Below the pieces are notes generated by a model. That model was not told the DNA's origin. It made no database searches and saw only the letters and a program-made list of their open reading frames with translations. Positions 8,828 through 18,451 of a stretch of DNA of 64,000 nucleotides are shown piece after piece. The DNA lies in contig NZ_MBEU01000021.1 of NCBI RefSeq assembly GCF_001954275.1, forward strand, positions 110,163-174,162. The letters are read 5' to 3'. The stretch's first letter is position 1; every line of letters begins with the position of its first letter. Origin of the DNA: Mycobacterium sp. IS-836. GTDB taxonomy: Bacteria > Actinomycetota > Actinomycetes > Mycobacteriales > Mycobacteriaceae. Both the position numbers and the translations under genes were made by a program.

Positions 8828-9318
8828 CGCTCGACGGCGTCCCGGAACGCTCGCTCGGCCGGGTCACCGTGGACCGCGAACACCACCCGCTCGAGCGAAC
8901 TCGGCTGGTGCTGCCGCACGGCGTCGACCATCAGGCGCGCGGCGTCTTCGAGCGGGAAGCCACCCACCCCCGTGCCGAACGCGACCAGTGCCAGCGAGCG
9001 GCAACCCAGCTCGTCGGCCTTGCGCAGCGTCGAACTCGTGGCCCGCGCGATGATCTCGGCCGAGGTGGGGCCGCCCAGCTCCATCGTCGCCGCGTGGATC
9101 ACGTAGCGAGCCGGCATGTCGCCGGCGGTGGTCTCGACGGCATCCCCGAGGCCGATCGGCGCCTTCTCGGTCGATTCGCGTTGCACGTCGGGTCCACCGG
9201 CGCGGGCGATCGCCGCGGCGACGCCGCCTCCGTGCCGCAGCTCGGTGTTGGCGGCGTTGGTGATCGCGTCGAGTTCGAGCTTGGTGACGTCGGCCTGCAA
9301 TACCTCTAACTCGATCAT
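8824..9318 (-). CDS. macro-domain protein (ADP-ribose binding)
   Basis: The product has 164 residues starting [12 protein letters not shown], with GAGG upstream. The ADP-ribose loop is clear: [19 protein letters not shown], followed by ATMELGG, and FGTGVGGFP for the second phosphate-binding loop. Such proteins bind or hydrolyse ADP-ribose, its O-acetyl form, or ADP-ribose on proteins. The M. tuberculosis counterpart by position is LppD (Rv1899c), annotated as a lipoprotein, but no lipobox or signal peptide exists in this start, so a cytosolic location is expected here. Confidence 0.9.
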   Translation of the reverse strand: MIELEVLQADVTKLELDAITNAANTELRHGGGVAAAIARAGGPDVQRESTEKAPIGLGDAVETTAGDMPARYVIHAATMELGGPTSAEIIARATSSTLRKADELGCRSLALVAFGTGVGGFPLEDAARLMVDAVRQHQPSSLERVVFAVHGDPAERAFRDAVER

Positions 9319-9363
9319 CGGTTCATCCTCTCGCAGCCGTCCCGCGGGCGCGCCAGTAGGCTC

Positions 9364-10632
9364 ATGCCGGTGAGCGCACGCGCAGGCATCGTGGTCACCG
9401 GGACCGAGGTCCTCACCGGCCGGATCCAGGACCGAAACGGGCCGTGGATCGCCGACCGCCTCCTGGAACTGGGCGTGGAGCTGGCACACATCACGATCTG
9501 CGGTGACCGCCCCGCCGACATCGAGGCGCAGCTGCGCTTCATGGCGGGCCAGGGCGTGGATCTGATCATCACCAGCGGCGGCCTTGGACCGACCGCCGAC
9601 GATATGACGGTCGAGGTGGTGGCGCGGTTCTGCGAACGGGAGTTGGTGCTCGACGAAGTTGTCGAGGGCAAGATCGCCGATATCCTCAAGCGGCTGATGG
9701 CGCACTTCGATACGGAAAGCTTCGATGCGGTGCGCGCCGCGAACCGCAAGCAGGCCATGGTTCCCGCGGGTTCGCAGGTGCTCGATCCGGTGGGCACCGC
9801 GCCGGGTGTCGTGGTCCCCGGAAAGCCGGCCGTGATCGTGCTGCCCGGACCGCCGCGGGAGCTTCAGCCGATGTGGCGCAGGGCCATCGAGACCCCCGCG
9901 GCGCAGCAGGCGATCGCGGGCCGAACGATATACCGGCAGGAGACGATTCGGATGTTCGGTCTGCCCGAGTCGGGGCTGGCCGAAACCCTGCGCAGCGCCG
10001 AGGCGTCCATTTCCGGTTTTGACGCGCTGGAAATCACCACGTGCTTGCGCCGGGGCGAGATCGAAATGGTCACCCGCTACGAACCCGACGCCGCGGACGC
10101 CTATGCGCAGCTGACAAAGCTGCTGCGGGACCGGCACGGACAGCAGCTCTTTTCCGAGGACGGCTCCCAGGTCGACGATCTGGTCGCCCGGTTGCTGGCC
10201 GGCCGCCGGATCGCGACGGCGGAATCCTGCACCGCGGGGATGGTGGCGGCGCGGCTGACCGACCGGGCGGGGTCGTCGGACTACGTGGCCGGCGGCGTGG
10301 TGGCCTACTCGAACGAGGCCAAGGCGGAGCTACTCGGCGTCGACCCGGCGCTGATCCAGGAGCACGGTGCGGTGTCCGAGCCGGTGGCCGAGGCGATGGC
10401 GGCGGGCGCGTTGCGGCGCTTCGGCGCCGACACCGCCGTCGCGACGACGGGCATCGCCGGGCCGGGCGGGGGAACGCCGGAAAAGCCCGTCGGCACAGTA
10501 TGTTTCACGGTGATGCTGGGGGACGGCCGCACCGATACCCGGACGCTGCGCTTGCCCGGGAACCGCTCCGACATCCGGGAGCGATCGACGACGGTGGCGA
10601 TGCACCTGTTGCGGCGCCTGCTCAGCGGCTAG
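9364..10632 (+). CDS. cinA: CinA, competence/damage-inducible protein; nicotinamide-nucleotide amidase
   Basis: The product has 422 residues, the normal two-domain size. The N-terminal COG1058 domain includes [13 protein letters not shown] and [13 protein letters not shown]; it belongs to the MoaB/MogA-type fold and acts as an ADP-ribose pyrophosphatase in studied members. The C-terminal CinA domain (about 265-420) carries ATAESCTAG and [19 protein letters not shown] and deamidates nicotinamide mononucleotide. Together they recycle pyridine nucleotides. The sequence matches the M. tuberculosis protein (Rv1901) nearly throughout as I remember it. The neighbouring macro-domain protein also deals with ADP-ribose, a plausible functional link. 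Confidence 0.95.
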   Translation: MPVSARAGIVVTGTEVLTGRIQDRNGPWIADRLLELGVELAHITICGDRPADIEAQLRFMAGQGVDLIITSGGLGPTADDMTVEVVARFCERELVLDEVVEGKIADILKRLMAHFDTESFDAVRAANRKQAMVPAGSQVLDPVGTAPGVVVPGKPAVIVLPGPPRELQPMWRRAIETPAAQQAIAGRTIYRQETIRMFGLPESGLAETLRSAEASISGFDALEITTCLRRGEIEMVTRYEPDAADAYAQLTKLLRDRHGQQLFSEDGSQVDDLVARLLAGRRIATAESCTAGMVAARLTDRAGSSDYVAGGVVAYSNEAKAELLGVDPALIQEHGAVSEPVAEAMAAGALRRFGADTAVATTGIAGPGGGTPEKPVGTVCFTVMLGDGRTDTRTLRLPGNRSDIRERSTTVAMHLLRRLLSG

Positions 10633-10633
10633 C

Positions 10634-11920
10634 TCACGTCACTTCACTCGGCAGGAAAGCGCTTTCGGCGGTGCCGAAGCGAATCCCGGTGGCGTCCTTG
10701 CCGATCAGCGTGAGGAAAGCCACCGCGATCAGCACCGGCACGATCGTCGCCGCCAGCGCGAACGGATAGCCGTGCGACTCGGCAAGGCGTTCCTGGATGG
10801 GTAAGTTGAACGCCGCCAACAGGTTTCCGAGCTGGTAGGTGACCCCGGGGTAGAGGCCACGGATGGCGTCCGGCGACAGCTCGGTCAGGTGCGCCGGGAT
10901 CACACCCCACGCGCCCTGCACGCAGAGCTGCATCAGGAACGAGCCGAGACACAGCATCGCCGCGGTGCGCGAATAGGCGAACAACGGCACGATCGGCAGG
11001 CCGAGCACCGCACAGAAGACGACGGTATAGCGGCGGCTGAACCGTTGCGACAGCGTGCCGAAGAATAGCCCGCCGATGATCGCGCCGATGTTGTACACCA
11101 CGGCGATCCATTTGACGGTCACGCTGGACAGACCCGCGCCCTGGTTCGCCGTCGCGCCCAGGAAGGTCGGGTAGACGTCCTGCGTTCCGTGGCTCATCCA
11201 GTTGAACGCGGTCATCAGCAGCACCAGGTAGACGAACCGGCGGATGATCGCGCCCTCGCGCAGCACGTCGCGAATCCTGGTGCTGGTGAGCCGCATTCGA
11301 TCCTGCGCCGCCTCCCAAACCTCGGACTCCTCGACGCGATAGCGGATGATCAGGCTGATCAGGGCCGGGACGATGCTCAAGGCGAACAACCAGCGCCACG
11401 ACAGGCCAAGCCAATTCATCACCACCAGCGAGGCCACGCTGGCCAGCAGGTAGCCGAAGGCGTAGCCCTCCTGCAACAGCCCGGAGAAAAATCCGCGCCG
11501 CTCGACGGGCACCTTTTCCATGGCCAGCGCGGCGCCCAGCCCCCATTCGCCGCCCATGCCGATGCCGTAGAGCACGCGCAGGATCACCAGCACGGTGAAG
11601 TTGGGCGCGAACGCGCACAGGAATCCCACCACGGAGTAGAACATCACGTCGACCATCAGCGGGAGCCGCCGGCCGACGCGGTCGGCCCACAGCCCGAACA
11701 ACAGCGCGCCGACCGGGCGCATCACCAGTGTCGCCGTGGTGATGAACGCGACCTCGGTCTTGCTCTGGTGGAAAGTCTTTGCGATGTCGGCATAGACGAA
11801 CACCACGATGAAGTAGTCGAAGGCATCCATCGTCCAGCCCAACAACGCGGCGACGAATGAATTTCGCTGGTCGGCGGTCATCTTCTGCCGGGGATTATTT
11901 TGACGACTGCGTGTGGTCAC
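10634..11920 (-). CDS. MFS transporter, NanT/carboxylate symporter type
   Basis: About 428 residues from GTG 11920; ATG 11881 (MTADQRNSF) is the alternative, and starts further upstream collide with the divergent amidohydrolase gene. Twelve hydrophobic segments are apparent. The loop motif between helices 2 and 3 reads [10 protein letters not shown], the major-facilitator signature, and [18 protein letters not shown] is typical of the sialate/aromatic-acid:proton symporter branch. By position and sequence it matches Rv1902c, annotated nanT. Transport of sialic acid is not established for mycobacteria; a carboxylate or aromatic acid is equally likely. The stop lies one base from the cinA stop. 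Confidence 0.87.
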   Translation of the reverse strand: MTTRSRQNNPRQKMTADQRNSFVAALLGWTMDAFDYFIVVFVYADIAKTFHQSKTEVAFITTATLVMRPVGALLFGLWADRVGRRLPLMVDVMFYSVVGFLCAFAPNFTVLVILRVLYGIGMGGEWGLGAALAMEKVPVERRGFFSGLLQEGYAFGYLLASVASLVVMNWLGLSWRWLFALSIVPALISLIIRYRVEESEVWEAAQDRMRLTSTRIRDVLREGAIIRRFVYLVLLMTAFNWMSHGTQDVYPTFLGATANQGAGLSSVTVKWIAVVYNIGAIIGGLFFGTLSQRFSRRYTVVFCAVLGLPIVPLFAYSRTAAMLCLGSFLMQLCVQGAWGVIPAHLTELSPDAIRGLYPGVTYQLGNLLAAFNLPIQERLAESHGYPFALAATIVPVLIAVAFLTLIGKDATGIRFGTAESAFLPSEVT

Positions 11921-11972
11921 TTGAGCATCGTGCAGTACCAGGCGGCGCCGCGCGAGAGTAAGTTGACCGAAC

Positions 11973-13040
11973 ATGCGAATCATCGACGCCGATGGACACG
12001 TTGCCGAGAACCCCTCGCTGGCGATCGAGGCGATCAAACGCTGGCCGGAATACATCAAACCCAGCACCGACGGGCGGCCGAGCCTGACATTCGAGGGCCG
12101 CAACTATCCGGAGGACCGGGGCCCCGGCGCGGGGTGCCCGCCCGAGCACGGAATCAGCAAGGCGGCCGACCTCAATTGCCGCTCGCCCGAGGGCGTGCTG
12201 GGCGACGCCGACCGCGATCACATCGACACGATGGTGCTCTATCCCAGCCTTGGGCTGTGCGCGCCGAGCCTCGAGGATCCGGAGTTCGCCGCGGGATTCT
12301 CGCGGCTCTACAACCAGTGGATCGCCGATTTTTGCGCCTCGTCGGGCGGCCGGTTGCGCGGCGTCGCCGTCACCCCGATCGAGCACGGCCAGGCCGCCAT
12401 CGACGTCATGACCGAGGCCAAGGAGCTCGGGCTGGTGGCGACCCTGGTCCCGCCCGCGCTGAAGACCCGCAACCTAGACCACCCTGACCTCGACCCGTTC
12501 TACGCCGCCGCCGTGGAGCTCGGGATGCCGCTGGGCATTCACGGCGCCCCCGGCATTCACCTGCCGAAGATCGGCGTGGACCGCTTCACCAATTACATTC
12601 AGGTGCACTGCATCAGCTTTCCGTTCGACCAGATGACCGCGATGACGGCGATGGTGTCCGGCGGCGTCTTCGAGCGGCATCCGCAGTTGCGGGTCGCCTT
12701 TCTCGAAGCGGGGGCGGGCTGGGTGCCGTTCTTCATGGACCGGCTGCACGAGCATTACGAGAAGCGGGGCGATTGGGTGGAACGCGGTTGGCGCCGCGAC
12801 CCGCACGAGTATCTGGCCGCGGGCAACATCTTCGTGACCTGTGAGCCGGAGGAGCCGATCCTGCCCGGCGTGATCGACGTGCTCGGCTCCGACTTCATCA
12901 TGTTCGCCAGCGATTACCCGCATTGGGACGGCGAATGGCCGGAGAGCACCAAGCATTTGCGGACCCGCGCCGACATCAGCGAGGAGGCCCGCGAAAAGAT
13001 CGGCGGGCTTAACGCGCAGCGCTTCTACGGGCTGAACTGA
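11973..13040 (+). CDS. amidohydrolase-family protein (ACMSD-like TIM barrel)
   Basis: The product has 355 residues. It starts [12 protein letters not shown], where D-x-H replaces the usual H-x-H metal site of strand 1, as in several amidohydrolase-2 (PF04909) proteins. GIHGAPG (about 190) carries the strand-5 His, and [12 protein letters not shown] (about 310) holds the strand-8 Asp with the conserved D-x-PH motif. Related enzymes decarboxylate or hydrolyse aromatic carboxylates (aminocarboxymuconate, gamma-resorcylate), with zinc. It is divergent from the MFS carrier by 52 bp, so it may act on what that carrier imports. The small membrane-protein gene follows after 5 nt. Confidence 0.82.
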   Translation: MRIIDADGHVAENPSLAIEAIKRWPEYIKPSTDGRPSLTFEGRNYPEDRGPGAGCPPEHGISKAADLNCRSPEGVLGDADRDHIDTMVLYPSLGLCAPSLEDPEFAAGFSRLYNQWIADFCASSGGRLRGVAVTPIEHGQAAIDVMTEAKELGLVATLVPPALKTRNLDHPDLDPFYAAAVELGMPLGIHGAPGIHLPKIGVDRFTNYIQVHCISFPFDQMTAMTAMVSGGVFERHPQLRVAFLEAGAGWVPFFMDRLHEHYEKRGDWVERGWRRDPHEYLAAGNIFVTCEPEEPILPGVIDVLGSDFIMFASDYPHWDGEWPESTKHLRTRADISEEAREKIGGLNAQRFYGLN

Positions 13041-13045
13041 CGTCC

Positions 13046-13447
13046 ATGGGCCCCTTCCTCATTCGCGCCGCGCTGACAGGGTTTGCGTTGTGGGTAGTCA
13101 CCCAGCTGGTCCATGGGCTGACGTTCGTGGGCGGCAATACGACGCTGCAGAAGATCGGCATCATCTTCGTCGTCGCCGTCATCTTCGGTCTGGTCAACGC
13201 GATCATCAAGCCGATCGTGCAGATCCTCTCGATCCCGCTGTACATCCTGACGCTTGGCCTTTTCCACATCGTCGTCAATGCGTTGATGCTGTGGATCACC
13301 GCGCGGATCACCGAACACACCACCCACTGGGGACTGCAGATCGATCACTTCTGGTGGACCGCGATCTGGGCGGCGATCGCGCTGTCGATCGTGAGCTGGC
13401 TGCTATCGCTGCTGAGCCGCGACGTCCGACGGGTCACGAACCGGTAG
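13046..13447 (+). CDS. small membrane protein, phage-holin-4-like family (PF04020)
   Basis: The product has 133 residues and four hydrophobic segments: about 8-25, 34-50, 60-82 and 100-122. The family is widespread in bacteria (YvlD-like) and is called holin-like only by weak resemblance; nothing phage-derived is nearby. It follows the amidohydrolase gene by 5 nt and matches Rv1903 in size and position. Function is unknown; for YvlD-type proteins a role in envelope stress has been suggested. Confidence 0.82.
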   Translation: MGPFLIRAALTGFALWVVTQLVHGLTFVGGNTTLQKIGIIFVVAVIFGLVNAIIKPIVQILSIPLYILTLGLFHIVVNALMLWITARITEHTTHWGLQIDHFWWTAIWAAIALSIVSWLLSLLSRDVRRVTNR

Positions 13448-13450
13448 TCG

Positions 13451-14233
13451 TCAGCGGGCCCGCCAGCTCGGCGGCCGCTTCTCGGCGAAGGCACGCGGCC
13501 CTTCCTTCGCGTCTTCCGTCGCGAAAACGCGGTCGCTGTGCCGGGTCTCGTTCTCGTATGCCGATTCGAGGTCGAGCGCCAGGCCCTCGAGCGCCGACTG
13601 CTTCGTCGCAAACACCGCCAGCGGCGCGTTGGCCGCGATGCGCTCGGCGTAGTCATACGCCGTCTCCATCAGCTGATCCGCCGGCACCACGCGATTGAGC
13701 AGTCCCATGGCCAGGGCTCGCTCCGCGTCGACCATGTCGGCGGTCAGCAGCAGTTCCATCGCCAGCGCGTACGGCAGCTGGCGCGGCAGGCGGACCGTGC
13801 TTCCACCGCCGGCGAACAGGCCGCGCTTGGGCTCCATCACCGCGAATCGCGCGTCGGGCACGGCCACTCGAATGTCGGTGCAGCCCAACATCTCGAAGCC
13901 GCCCGCCACGCAGGTACCGTTCACCGCGGCGATGATCGGCTTGTACACCGGGAAGCGATGCAAGACGGCGTGGATGGCGTCGTCCTTGTTCCAGCCTTCG
14001 GGCTGGGGCAGGTCGCCGGTGAGTTCCGGGATGAATTTCTTCAAGTCGGCACCGGTGCAGAAATCCCGCCCGACGCCCGTGACCACGGCAACCCAGGCGC
14101 TGGCGTCATCGCGAAAGGCGGCCCAGGCGTGGGCCAAATCGCGGAAATGTTCCATGTCCAGCGAGTTGCGGGTCTCGGGACGGTTGATCGTGATGGTGGC
14201 GATGTGCGCGCGCAGGGCGTAATCGATGCTCAC
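13451..14233 (-). CDS. enoyl-CoA hydratase/isomerase family protein
   Basis: The product has 260 residues from GTG 14233, whose GTGA overlaps the TGA stop of the upstream aao gene by 4 bp, implying coupled translation. The crotonase oxyanion-hole motifs are seen in GRDFCTGADLKKF (about 57-69) and NGTCVAGGFEML (about 102-113). Of the two catalytic glutamates of classical hydratases, the expected position after AVMEPKRGLFAGGG carries a Glu in MEPKRG. The reaction is probably hydration or isomerisation of an acyl-CoA; the substrate is unknown. Confidence 0.85.
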   Translation of the reverse strand: MSIDYALRAHIATITINRPETRNSLDMEHFRDLAHAWAAFRDDASAWVAVVTGVGRDFCTGADLKKFIPELTGDLPQPEGWNKDDAIHAVLHRFPVYKPIIAAVNGTCVAGGFEMLGCTDIRVAVPDARFAVMEPKRGLFAGGGSTVRLPRQLPYALAMELLLTADMVDAERALAMGLLNRVVPADQLMETAYDYAERIAANAPLAVFATKQSALEGLALDLESAYENETRHSDRVFATEDAKEGPRAFAEKRPPSWRAR

Positions 14234-15201
14234 AACGTCTCCCGCTCGATGACCAGACGCACGACGTCGCGCGCGCATCCCCATGACAAGGTCACGCCAT
14301 TGCCGCCGTGCCCGTAATTGTGGACGCATCGCGATGTGCCAAGTGGCTCGGCCTCGACTCGCACCGATGGACGGTCGGGACGCAGGCCGGTGATGGTCTC
14401 GATCACTTCGGCCTCGCCAAGCCGCGGCTCGATCTTGCGGCAGCGCCGCAGGATTCGTTCGCTCACCTCTGGGTCGGGGGTGAGGTCCCACCGCCCGGGA
14501 ACGCTGATTCCGCCGCACACCACACGCTGGGGGTGGGGGAAATAGCAGGTCCATTCCGGGCCGGCGTTGATTTCCAGAAACAGTTGCCGCAAACCGGGAT
14601 TGGTGAGCACGACGTGCTGGCCGAACAGCGGGCGCATCGTGTCGTCGCCCGCCAGCGCTGCGGCCCCGAGGCCCGCACAGTTGACCACTATCGGCGCGGC
14701 GTCGGCGCCCTCGGCCAGCGATCGCACCGTGCGGGTTTCGATTTCGCCGCCGGCCGCGGTGAGTCGATCGGTCAGGTAGTCGAGGTATTGCGGCATGTCG
14801 ATCATCGGCAAGGTGGCACGAAACCCGGTGCCGAAGCCCTGGGGGAGATCGGCCGCATCGGCCGGGCGCAGGTCGGGGATCAGCGCGGCCGCCGACGACA
14901 TCGCCTCGGCCCCGGTCAATTCGCCGACGGCGATCGCCGGCGCCATGCGCACGCCGGTGCCGGGGGTGTCGGCCAATTTCCGGAAGACGCCGAGGGAATG
15001 CTCGGTCCAGGCCAGGGTTTCGCTGGCCCGCTCGGCCGGCCGCGGCGGCGCCCATACCGCGCCCGCGACGATCGAGGTTGTCTGGTGAGGCATTGCCGCC
15101 GCCCACACCCGCACCGGCCACCCGGCTTCGGCGAGACAGATCGCCGACGTCAATCCGCTGACGCCGGCACCAATGACGACGATCCGCTGGGCGCTGGCCA
15201 C
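14230..15201 (-). CDS. aao: D-amino acid oxidase (FAD)
   Basis: The product has 323 residues. The N-terminal dinucleotide motif is VVIGAGVSGLTSAICLAEAG (about 8-27). The DAO signature near the C-terminus is HNYGHGGNGVTLSWG (about 290-305), and the substrate-binding Tyr/Arg region contains GLRPDRPSVRVE. The enzyme oxidises D-amino acids to 2-oxo acids with peroxide and ammonia as by-products. Position and sequence match Rv1905c. It is the upstream partner of the enoyl-CoA hydratase gene (4-bp overlap), and dtd, which also deals with D-amino acids, is in the same block. Confidence 0.9.
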   Translation of the reverse strand: MASAQRIVVIGAGVSGLTSAICLAEAGWPVRVWAAAMPHQTTSIVAGAVWAPPRPAERASETLAWTEHSLGVFRKLADTPGTGVRMAPAIAVGELTGAEAMSSAAALIPDLRPADAADLPQGFGTGFRATLPMIDMPQYLDYLTDRLTAAGGEIETRTVRSLAEGADAAPIVVNCAGLGAAALAGDDTMRPLFGQHVVLTNPGLRQLFLEINAGPEWTCYFPHPQRVVCGGISVPGRWDLTPDPEVSERILRRCRKIEPRLGEAEVIETITGLRPDRPSVRVEAEPLGTSRCVHNYGHGGNGVTLSWGCARDVVRLVIERETL

Positions 15202-15212
15202 GGCGTCACGGA

Positions 15213-15716
15213 TCAGGAATGAGGCGCTTGCTGGCCGTTAGGGAGCATCCCGTTGAGGATGCCGAGAATACCTTGAAGTTGGGCCCCCGCGGCCGGCCCG
15301 GAAGCATCGGGGGGCGGCGCACCATCCGTCTGCTGCCAGGGCTGGCAGCCGTCCGTCTTGAACGCCTTGTCGGTCGGCTCGATGCGAACCACCTGCGGCT
15401 TCTTGCTCATCGAATTGTCGATGAGGTTGCCGTCGGGGTTGCCCATCCGCTTCCAGTAGCACACGCCGTTGGCGACGGGTCCCGCCGAGCTGTAGGTGCC
15501 CGGCGCGATGTCGGTCCCCACCGCGAACGTGCCGTCGTGATCGATGCTCGTCTTCGGCCCGGCCGCGGGTGCTGCCGCCGGCGGCTCCGCCGGTGACGGC
15601 TCGGGTGACGGCTCGGGATCGCCGTAGGCAACACCGGCGGACACCGCCCAGCCCGCGATGACCAGCGCCGCGGCGCCGAACCGTGCCGCAACGGATGCTG
15701 GCGCGTTAAACCACAT
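15213..15716 (-). CDS. secreted protein, Rv1906c-like
   Basis: The product has 167 residues. Residues 1-32 form a signal peptide with a basic/hydrophobic start and cleavage after AYG. A Pro/Glu/Ala-rich linker follows (PEPSPEPSPAEPPAAAP), then a compact domain beginning about residue 58 with DGTFAVGTDIAPGTYSS, CYWKR and DGCQPW. That domain is found in exported mycobacterial proteins of unknown function and includes two cysteines that could pair. The product corresponds to Rv1906c by sequence and by position downstream of aao. Confidence 0.85.
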   Translation of the reverse strand: MWFNAPASVAARFGAAALVIAGWAVSAGVAYGDPEPSPEPSPAEPPAAAPAAGPKTSIDHDGTFAVGTDIAPGTYSSAGPVANGVCYWKRMGNPDGNLIDNSMSKKPQVVRIEPTDKAFKTDGCQPWQQTDGAPPPDASGPAAGAQLQGILGILNGMLPNGQQAPHS

Positions 15717-15878
15717 AGAACAGCAGCGTACCGGGGCCGGCAGCCTATTTCATGTGGCTGCGCCGGTAGCGCCCTGTTCCGCGACACATAAACCTTTGCG
15801 ACGACACGCCGACGAAGTTCGCTCCGCCTTATGTCTCGGCGAACCCGTTGGGTTGATGTGGGCGCTCGGCGGATGTAG
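15717..15878. other. intergenic, imperfect inverted repeat
   Basis: No gene is seen. CGACACATAA (15782-15791) and TTATGTCTCG (15829-15838) form an imperfect inverted repeat with one mismatch. It could be an operator or a weak terminator for the gene pair read from the right; neither is certain. Confidence 0.25.
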
Positions 15879-16373
15879 CTAGGTCAGCCTGCGGACCTTG
15901 CCGGCGTAGCCGAGCGCGTGCTCGTAGGTGTCGAGGTTGTCTCGGGAAATCTTCGCGTGCACGGGACGTTCGAGGAAGAAACGCAGCACCGGGTTGTAGG
16001 CGTGGTAGGTCTCGTGGAAGGTCAGCACCGTGGTGCCGTCGGGCTGTTCCTCGAGTTGGTGATAACCCTCCGCGCGCGACCACAGCGGCGCGCCGACCGC
16101 CACGTAGCGCGACAGCTTGTAGATCTCCGCCTCGGTGACGCTCTCCCACGACCGCCCTTTGCCGCCCGACAACAGGTACTTGGGCACCGGGAAGATGCAG
16201 GTGCGGACCAGACCCTCGCCGGCCTCGTTGCCTTCGTTCAGAATTTCCATGCTGCCGGTGGGCCATTTGAGGACCCGCGGGCGCGGCGCGTCCGGCGGTG
16301 CGGGCGGGTGCAACACCCGCCAGACCTTCCTCGGCGGCGCGTCGACATGGAATCGCACGGTGTAGGACTGCAT
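15879..16373 (-). CDS. SRPBCC-fold lipid-binding or polyketide-cyclase-like protein
   Basis: The product has 164 residues. The start is ATG 16373, which shares its A with the TGA stop of the nitroreductase gene (TGATG), a classic re-initiation arrangement; an in-frame upstream ATG at 16397 is less likely. The N-terminal VRFHVDAPPRKVWRVL is the usual opening of START/SRPBCC proteins, with a beta-rich middle and a long C-terminal helix. A hydrophobic ligand is expected; no catalytic residues are recognisable. Confidence 0.78.
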   Translation of the reverse strand: MQSYTVRFHVDAPPRKVWRVLHPPAPPDAPRPRVLKWPTGSMEILNEGNEAGEGLVRTCIFPVPKYLLSGGKGRSWESVTEAEIYKLSRYVAVGAPLWSRAEGYHQLEEQPDGTTVLTFHETYHAYNPVLRFFLERPVHAKISRDNLDTYEHALGYAGKVRRLT

Positions 16374-17002
16374 CAGCTTTCTCCCCAGGTGTCCCAATAG
16401 GTGACCGTCTCCGGGGGCGGCCGCGAGGCGGGACGGAAGTCAGTGCCGATCGTGTAGGCGACCGGGAACAGCGCGGCCTGCGTCGCCGTTGGCGGAATTC
16501 CGAGCACCTCGGCCACCTCTTGCTCCTTGGCCAGATGCATCGTCGTCCACACCGAGCCCAACCCGCGGGACCGCAATGCGAGCAGGAAGCTCCAGCCCGC
16601 CGGGATGATCGATGCCCACGCCGACGCGGCGGTCAGCAGGGTGGAGTTGTCGATGCGGTTGTTCAGGCAGGGGATGACGTGCACGGGCACCCTGGCCAGC
16701 GTCTCGGTCAGGGCCAGCGCGCCGGCGTACACGCGCTGGGTCTGCGGATCGGAGGCCTCCTTGGCCGCGTACGCAAGATAGTCGGCGCCAACGCTGCGAT
16801 AGATCTCGCCGATGGCGGCGCGCTTAGCGGGATCGGTGATCACCAGCCATCGCCAGTCCTGCGCGTTGCTCGCGGTGGGGGCCTGCATCGCCAGCCGTAT
16901 GCACTCGAGGATCACATCGCGGCCGACCGGCCGGTTCAGGTCGAGCCGCCTGCGCACCGCACGCGTGGTGCTCAGCAATTCGTCGACCGTCGCGATCTCC
17001 AT
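16373..17002 (-). CDS. nitroreductase-family flavoprotein
   Basis: The product has 209 residues. TTRAVRRRLDLNRPV at the start carries the FMN-phosphate-binding Arg pair, and QAPTASNAQDWRWLVI is the conserved FMN-binding loop. The C-terminal RGLGSVWTTMHL and PVAYTIGTDFRPA are typical of the family. Members reduce nitro compounds, quinones or enoyl groups with NAD(P)H. The gene precedes the SRPBCC gene with a one-base stop/start overlap. Four 11-bp tandem repeats lie just before its start. Confidence 0.85.
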   Translation of the reverse strand: MEIATVDELLSTTRAVRRRLDLNRPVGRDVILECIRLAMQAPTASNAQDWRWLVITDPAKRAAIGEIYRSVGADYLAYAAKEASDPQTQRVYAGALALTETLARVPVHVIPCLNNRIDNSTLLTAASAWASIIPAGWSFLLALRSRGLGSVWTTMHLAKEQEVAEVLGIPPTATQAALFPVAYTIGTDFRPASRPPPETVTYWDTWGES

Positions 17003-17012
17003 TGGTTCCTTC

Positions 17013-17056
17013 CCGATGCTGGTCCGATGCTGGTTCAGTGCTGGTTCAGTGCTGGT
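17013..17056. repeat. four tandem 11-bp repeats
   Basis: Two copies of CCGATGCTGGT (17013-17034) are followed by two copies of TCAGTGCTGGT (17035-17056). The array begins at the stop codon of the AhpD-like gene and ends 10 nt before the nitroreductase start, so it fills the gap between two genes read in the same direction. It may affect translation or expression of the nitroreductase, and its copy number is likely variable. Confidence 0.9.
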
Positions 17057-17551
17057 TCAAAGATCGATTGCGCAGGACTGGTCGACACCGAGCACGGTCA
17101 AGGAACGTCCCAGTCCGAGGAATACGGCGACGCACAGCGTGAGATCGAGGATCTCTTCGTCGGAGAACAACTCCCGCAGGCGCTCGAAAAAGGCATCGTC
17201 TATCGACGTGTGCGCGGTGGCGAAACGCTCGGCGAATTCGATGGCAAGACGCTGGCGCGGCGTATAGCCCGGATAGCTGGCGTACGCGGCGACATGGTCG
17301 TAGAGCTCCGGCGCGACACCAGCGTCCGGGCCGGCGTCCAATATGGATTGCGCGCGAAAATCCGAGCACGCCACACAATCGTTGATCTGCGCGATCCGCA
17401 TCCTGGCGAGCTCGCGCTCGTCGGCCGGCAGGATGCTCTGCTGGTATGCCCCGCGGATCATCCGCTCGACCATGCCGCCGAGTTGCGGTCGTAGCGTCCA
17501 GATCATCGCGGCCTCGCCGCCGGGGCCATCCGGCACATTGACTCGGGCCAT
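17057..17551 (-). CDS. AhpD-like carboxymuconolactone decarboxylase-family protein
   Basis: The product has 164 residues from ATG 17551, preceded by AGGAG at 7 nt; a longer frame to 17593 is not needed. INDCVACSDFRA (about 72-83) contains the C-x-x-C pair of the AhpD-like superfamily, followed by the conserved distal pattern of helices. Such proteins act as peroxidase partners or decarboxylases. It heads a minus-strand set with the nitroreductase and SRPBCC genes; a redox or detoxification role is plausible but unproven. Confidence 0.82.
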   Translation of the reverse strand: MARVNVPDGPGGEAAMIWTLRPQLGGMVERMIRGAYQQSILPADERELARMRIAQINDCVACSDFRAQSILDAGPDAGVAPELYDHVAAYASYPGYTPRQRLAIEFAERFATAHTSIDDAFFERLRELFSDEEILDLTLCVAVFLGLGRSLTVLGVDQSCAIDL

Positions 17552-17640
17552 CCGCGAACTCCTGCCCGGTAAGGACGGTACCGAGTTGAGCAAACCAGAT
17601 TCTCAACTGAACTGTCTAGGCCACTCGCGTCGTGTAATTG

Positions 17641-17650
17641 GGCATATGCC
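17641..17650. promoter_or_regulatory. candidate operator, 10-bp palindrome
   Basis: GGCATATGCC is a perfect palindrome, inside TTGGGCATATGCCAAA. It lies between the divergent AhpD-like and NIPSNAP-like genes, 89 bp from the start of the latter. Binding protein unknown. Confidence 0.35.
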
Positions 17651-17738
17651 AAACCAACCCTGGACGTGGAAAACGGCCGGGGGCTAACGTCCGTTGAGCG
17701 GCGTTGAGCCCACAGCGCCGCGAATGGGAGGTCTCCGC

Positions 17739-18437
17739 GTGCTTTTCATGCACGAATTACACAAGGTGCGCGGCCGCGCCGAAGACGACTTCGAGGGGGC
17801 GTTCCGCGACGGCTGGATGCGGATACTCGCCGCGGGTGACGATGCCCGGTTGCTGTGGTACGCCAACCAGGCACACGGCAGTGGACCCGCCTACACCGTC
17901 GTCACGGTGACCGCGGTTCGCGACGGAGCGGCGTGGGAGCGACTGACGCTGCGGGTCCAGAAAGGCGACCTGCAGGAGTGGATGCGCAACCTCGACGAGC
18001 TGCGCCACGAGGTCGACGCGAAGCTGCTGATGCCGCTGCCATGGTCGCCGCTTCGGGAGGTCGACTTCGACGCGGTCCCCGCGGACGGCCGGGAGCACGA
18101 GATGACCCTCTACATGGAAGACACCATGTGGCCCTACGAGGACAAGTTCGAGGAATACATTGTCCGCTGCGGCGAGGTCTACGCCAGGAGTCTTGAGCAG
18201 CCGTCGTCAATGCTGAAGATGCATGCGGCATTTCAGCCCGCGCTCGGCAGCCACCTGCGCCGCGAGGTGATCCTGATGCAGCGAATCAGCCGACCCGAGG
18301 CGCTGCTTGACCTGCTGCGCAGCCATATCCCCGCCGAGTACCGCGCCCCGGGCACATGGATGCATGACGCCTTGGACCTGCGCGACCAGTGGACCAGCCG
18401 GCTGCTGCGCACGTCCGAGTGGTCGCCCCTTTATTGA
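17739..18437 (+). CDS. NIPSNAP-like (dimeric alpha/beta barrel) protein, copy 1
   Basis: The product has 232 residues from GTG 17739, which has GGGAGG 6 nt upstream. It is paralogous to the gene at 19931: both start VLFMHE or MLFLHE, share LWY-N-AHGSG, the DG-AWERL element and RHEV--KL, and end SRLLRTS-WSPLY. Each half looks like a ferredoxin-like alpha/beta unit, so a tandem dimeric-barrel (NIPSNAP-type) fold is my best reading; no catalytic motif is certain. The two copies bracket an acyl-CoA ligase gene on the same strand (14 and 15 nt gaps), so the three probably form one operon. Confidence 0.7.
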   Translation: MLFMHELHKVRGRAEDDFEGAFRDGWMRILAAGDDARLLWYANQAHGSGPAYTVVTVTAVRDGAAWERLTLRVQKGDLQEWMRNLDELRHEVDAKLLMPLPWSPLREVDFDAVPADGREHEMTLYMEDTMWPYEDKFEEYIVRCGEVYARSLEQPSSMLKMHAAFQPALGSHLRREVILMQRISRPEALLDLLRSHIPAEYRAPGTWMHDALDLRDQWTSRLLRTSEWSPLY

Positions 18438-18451
18438 TTACCGAGCCGCAC

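Noticed and set aside
13046..13447. phage holin
   Set aside because: The family name is historical; no other phage gene is nearby and the order matches the conserved chromosome of M. tuberculosis.
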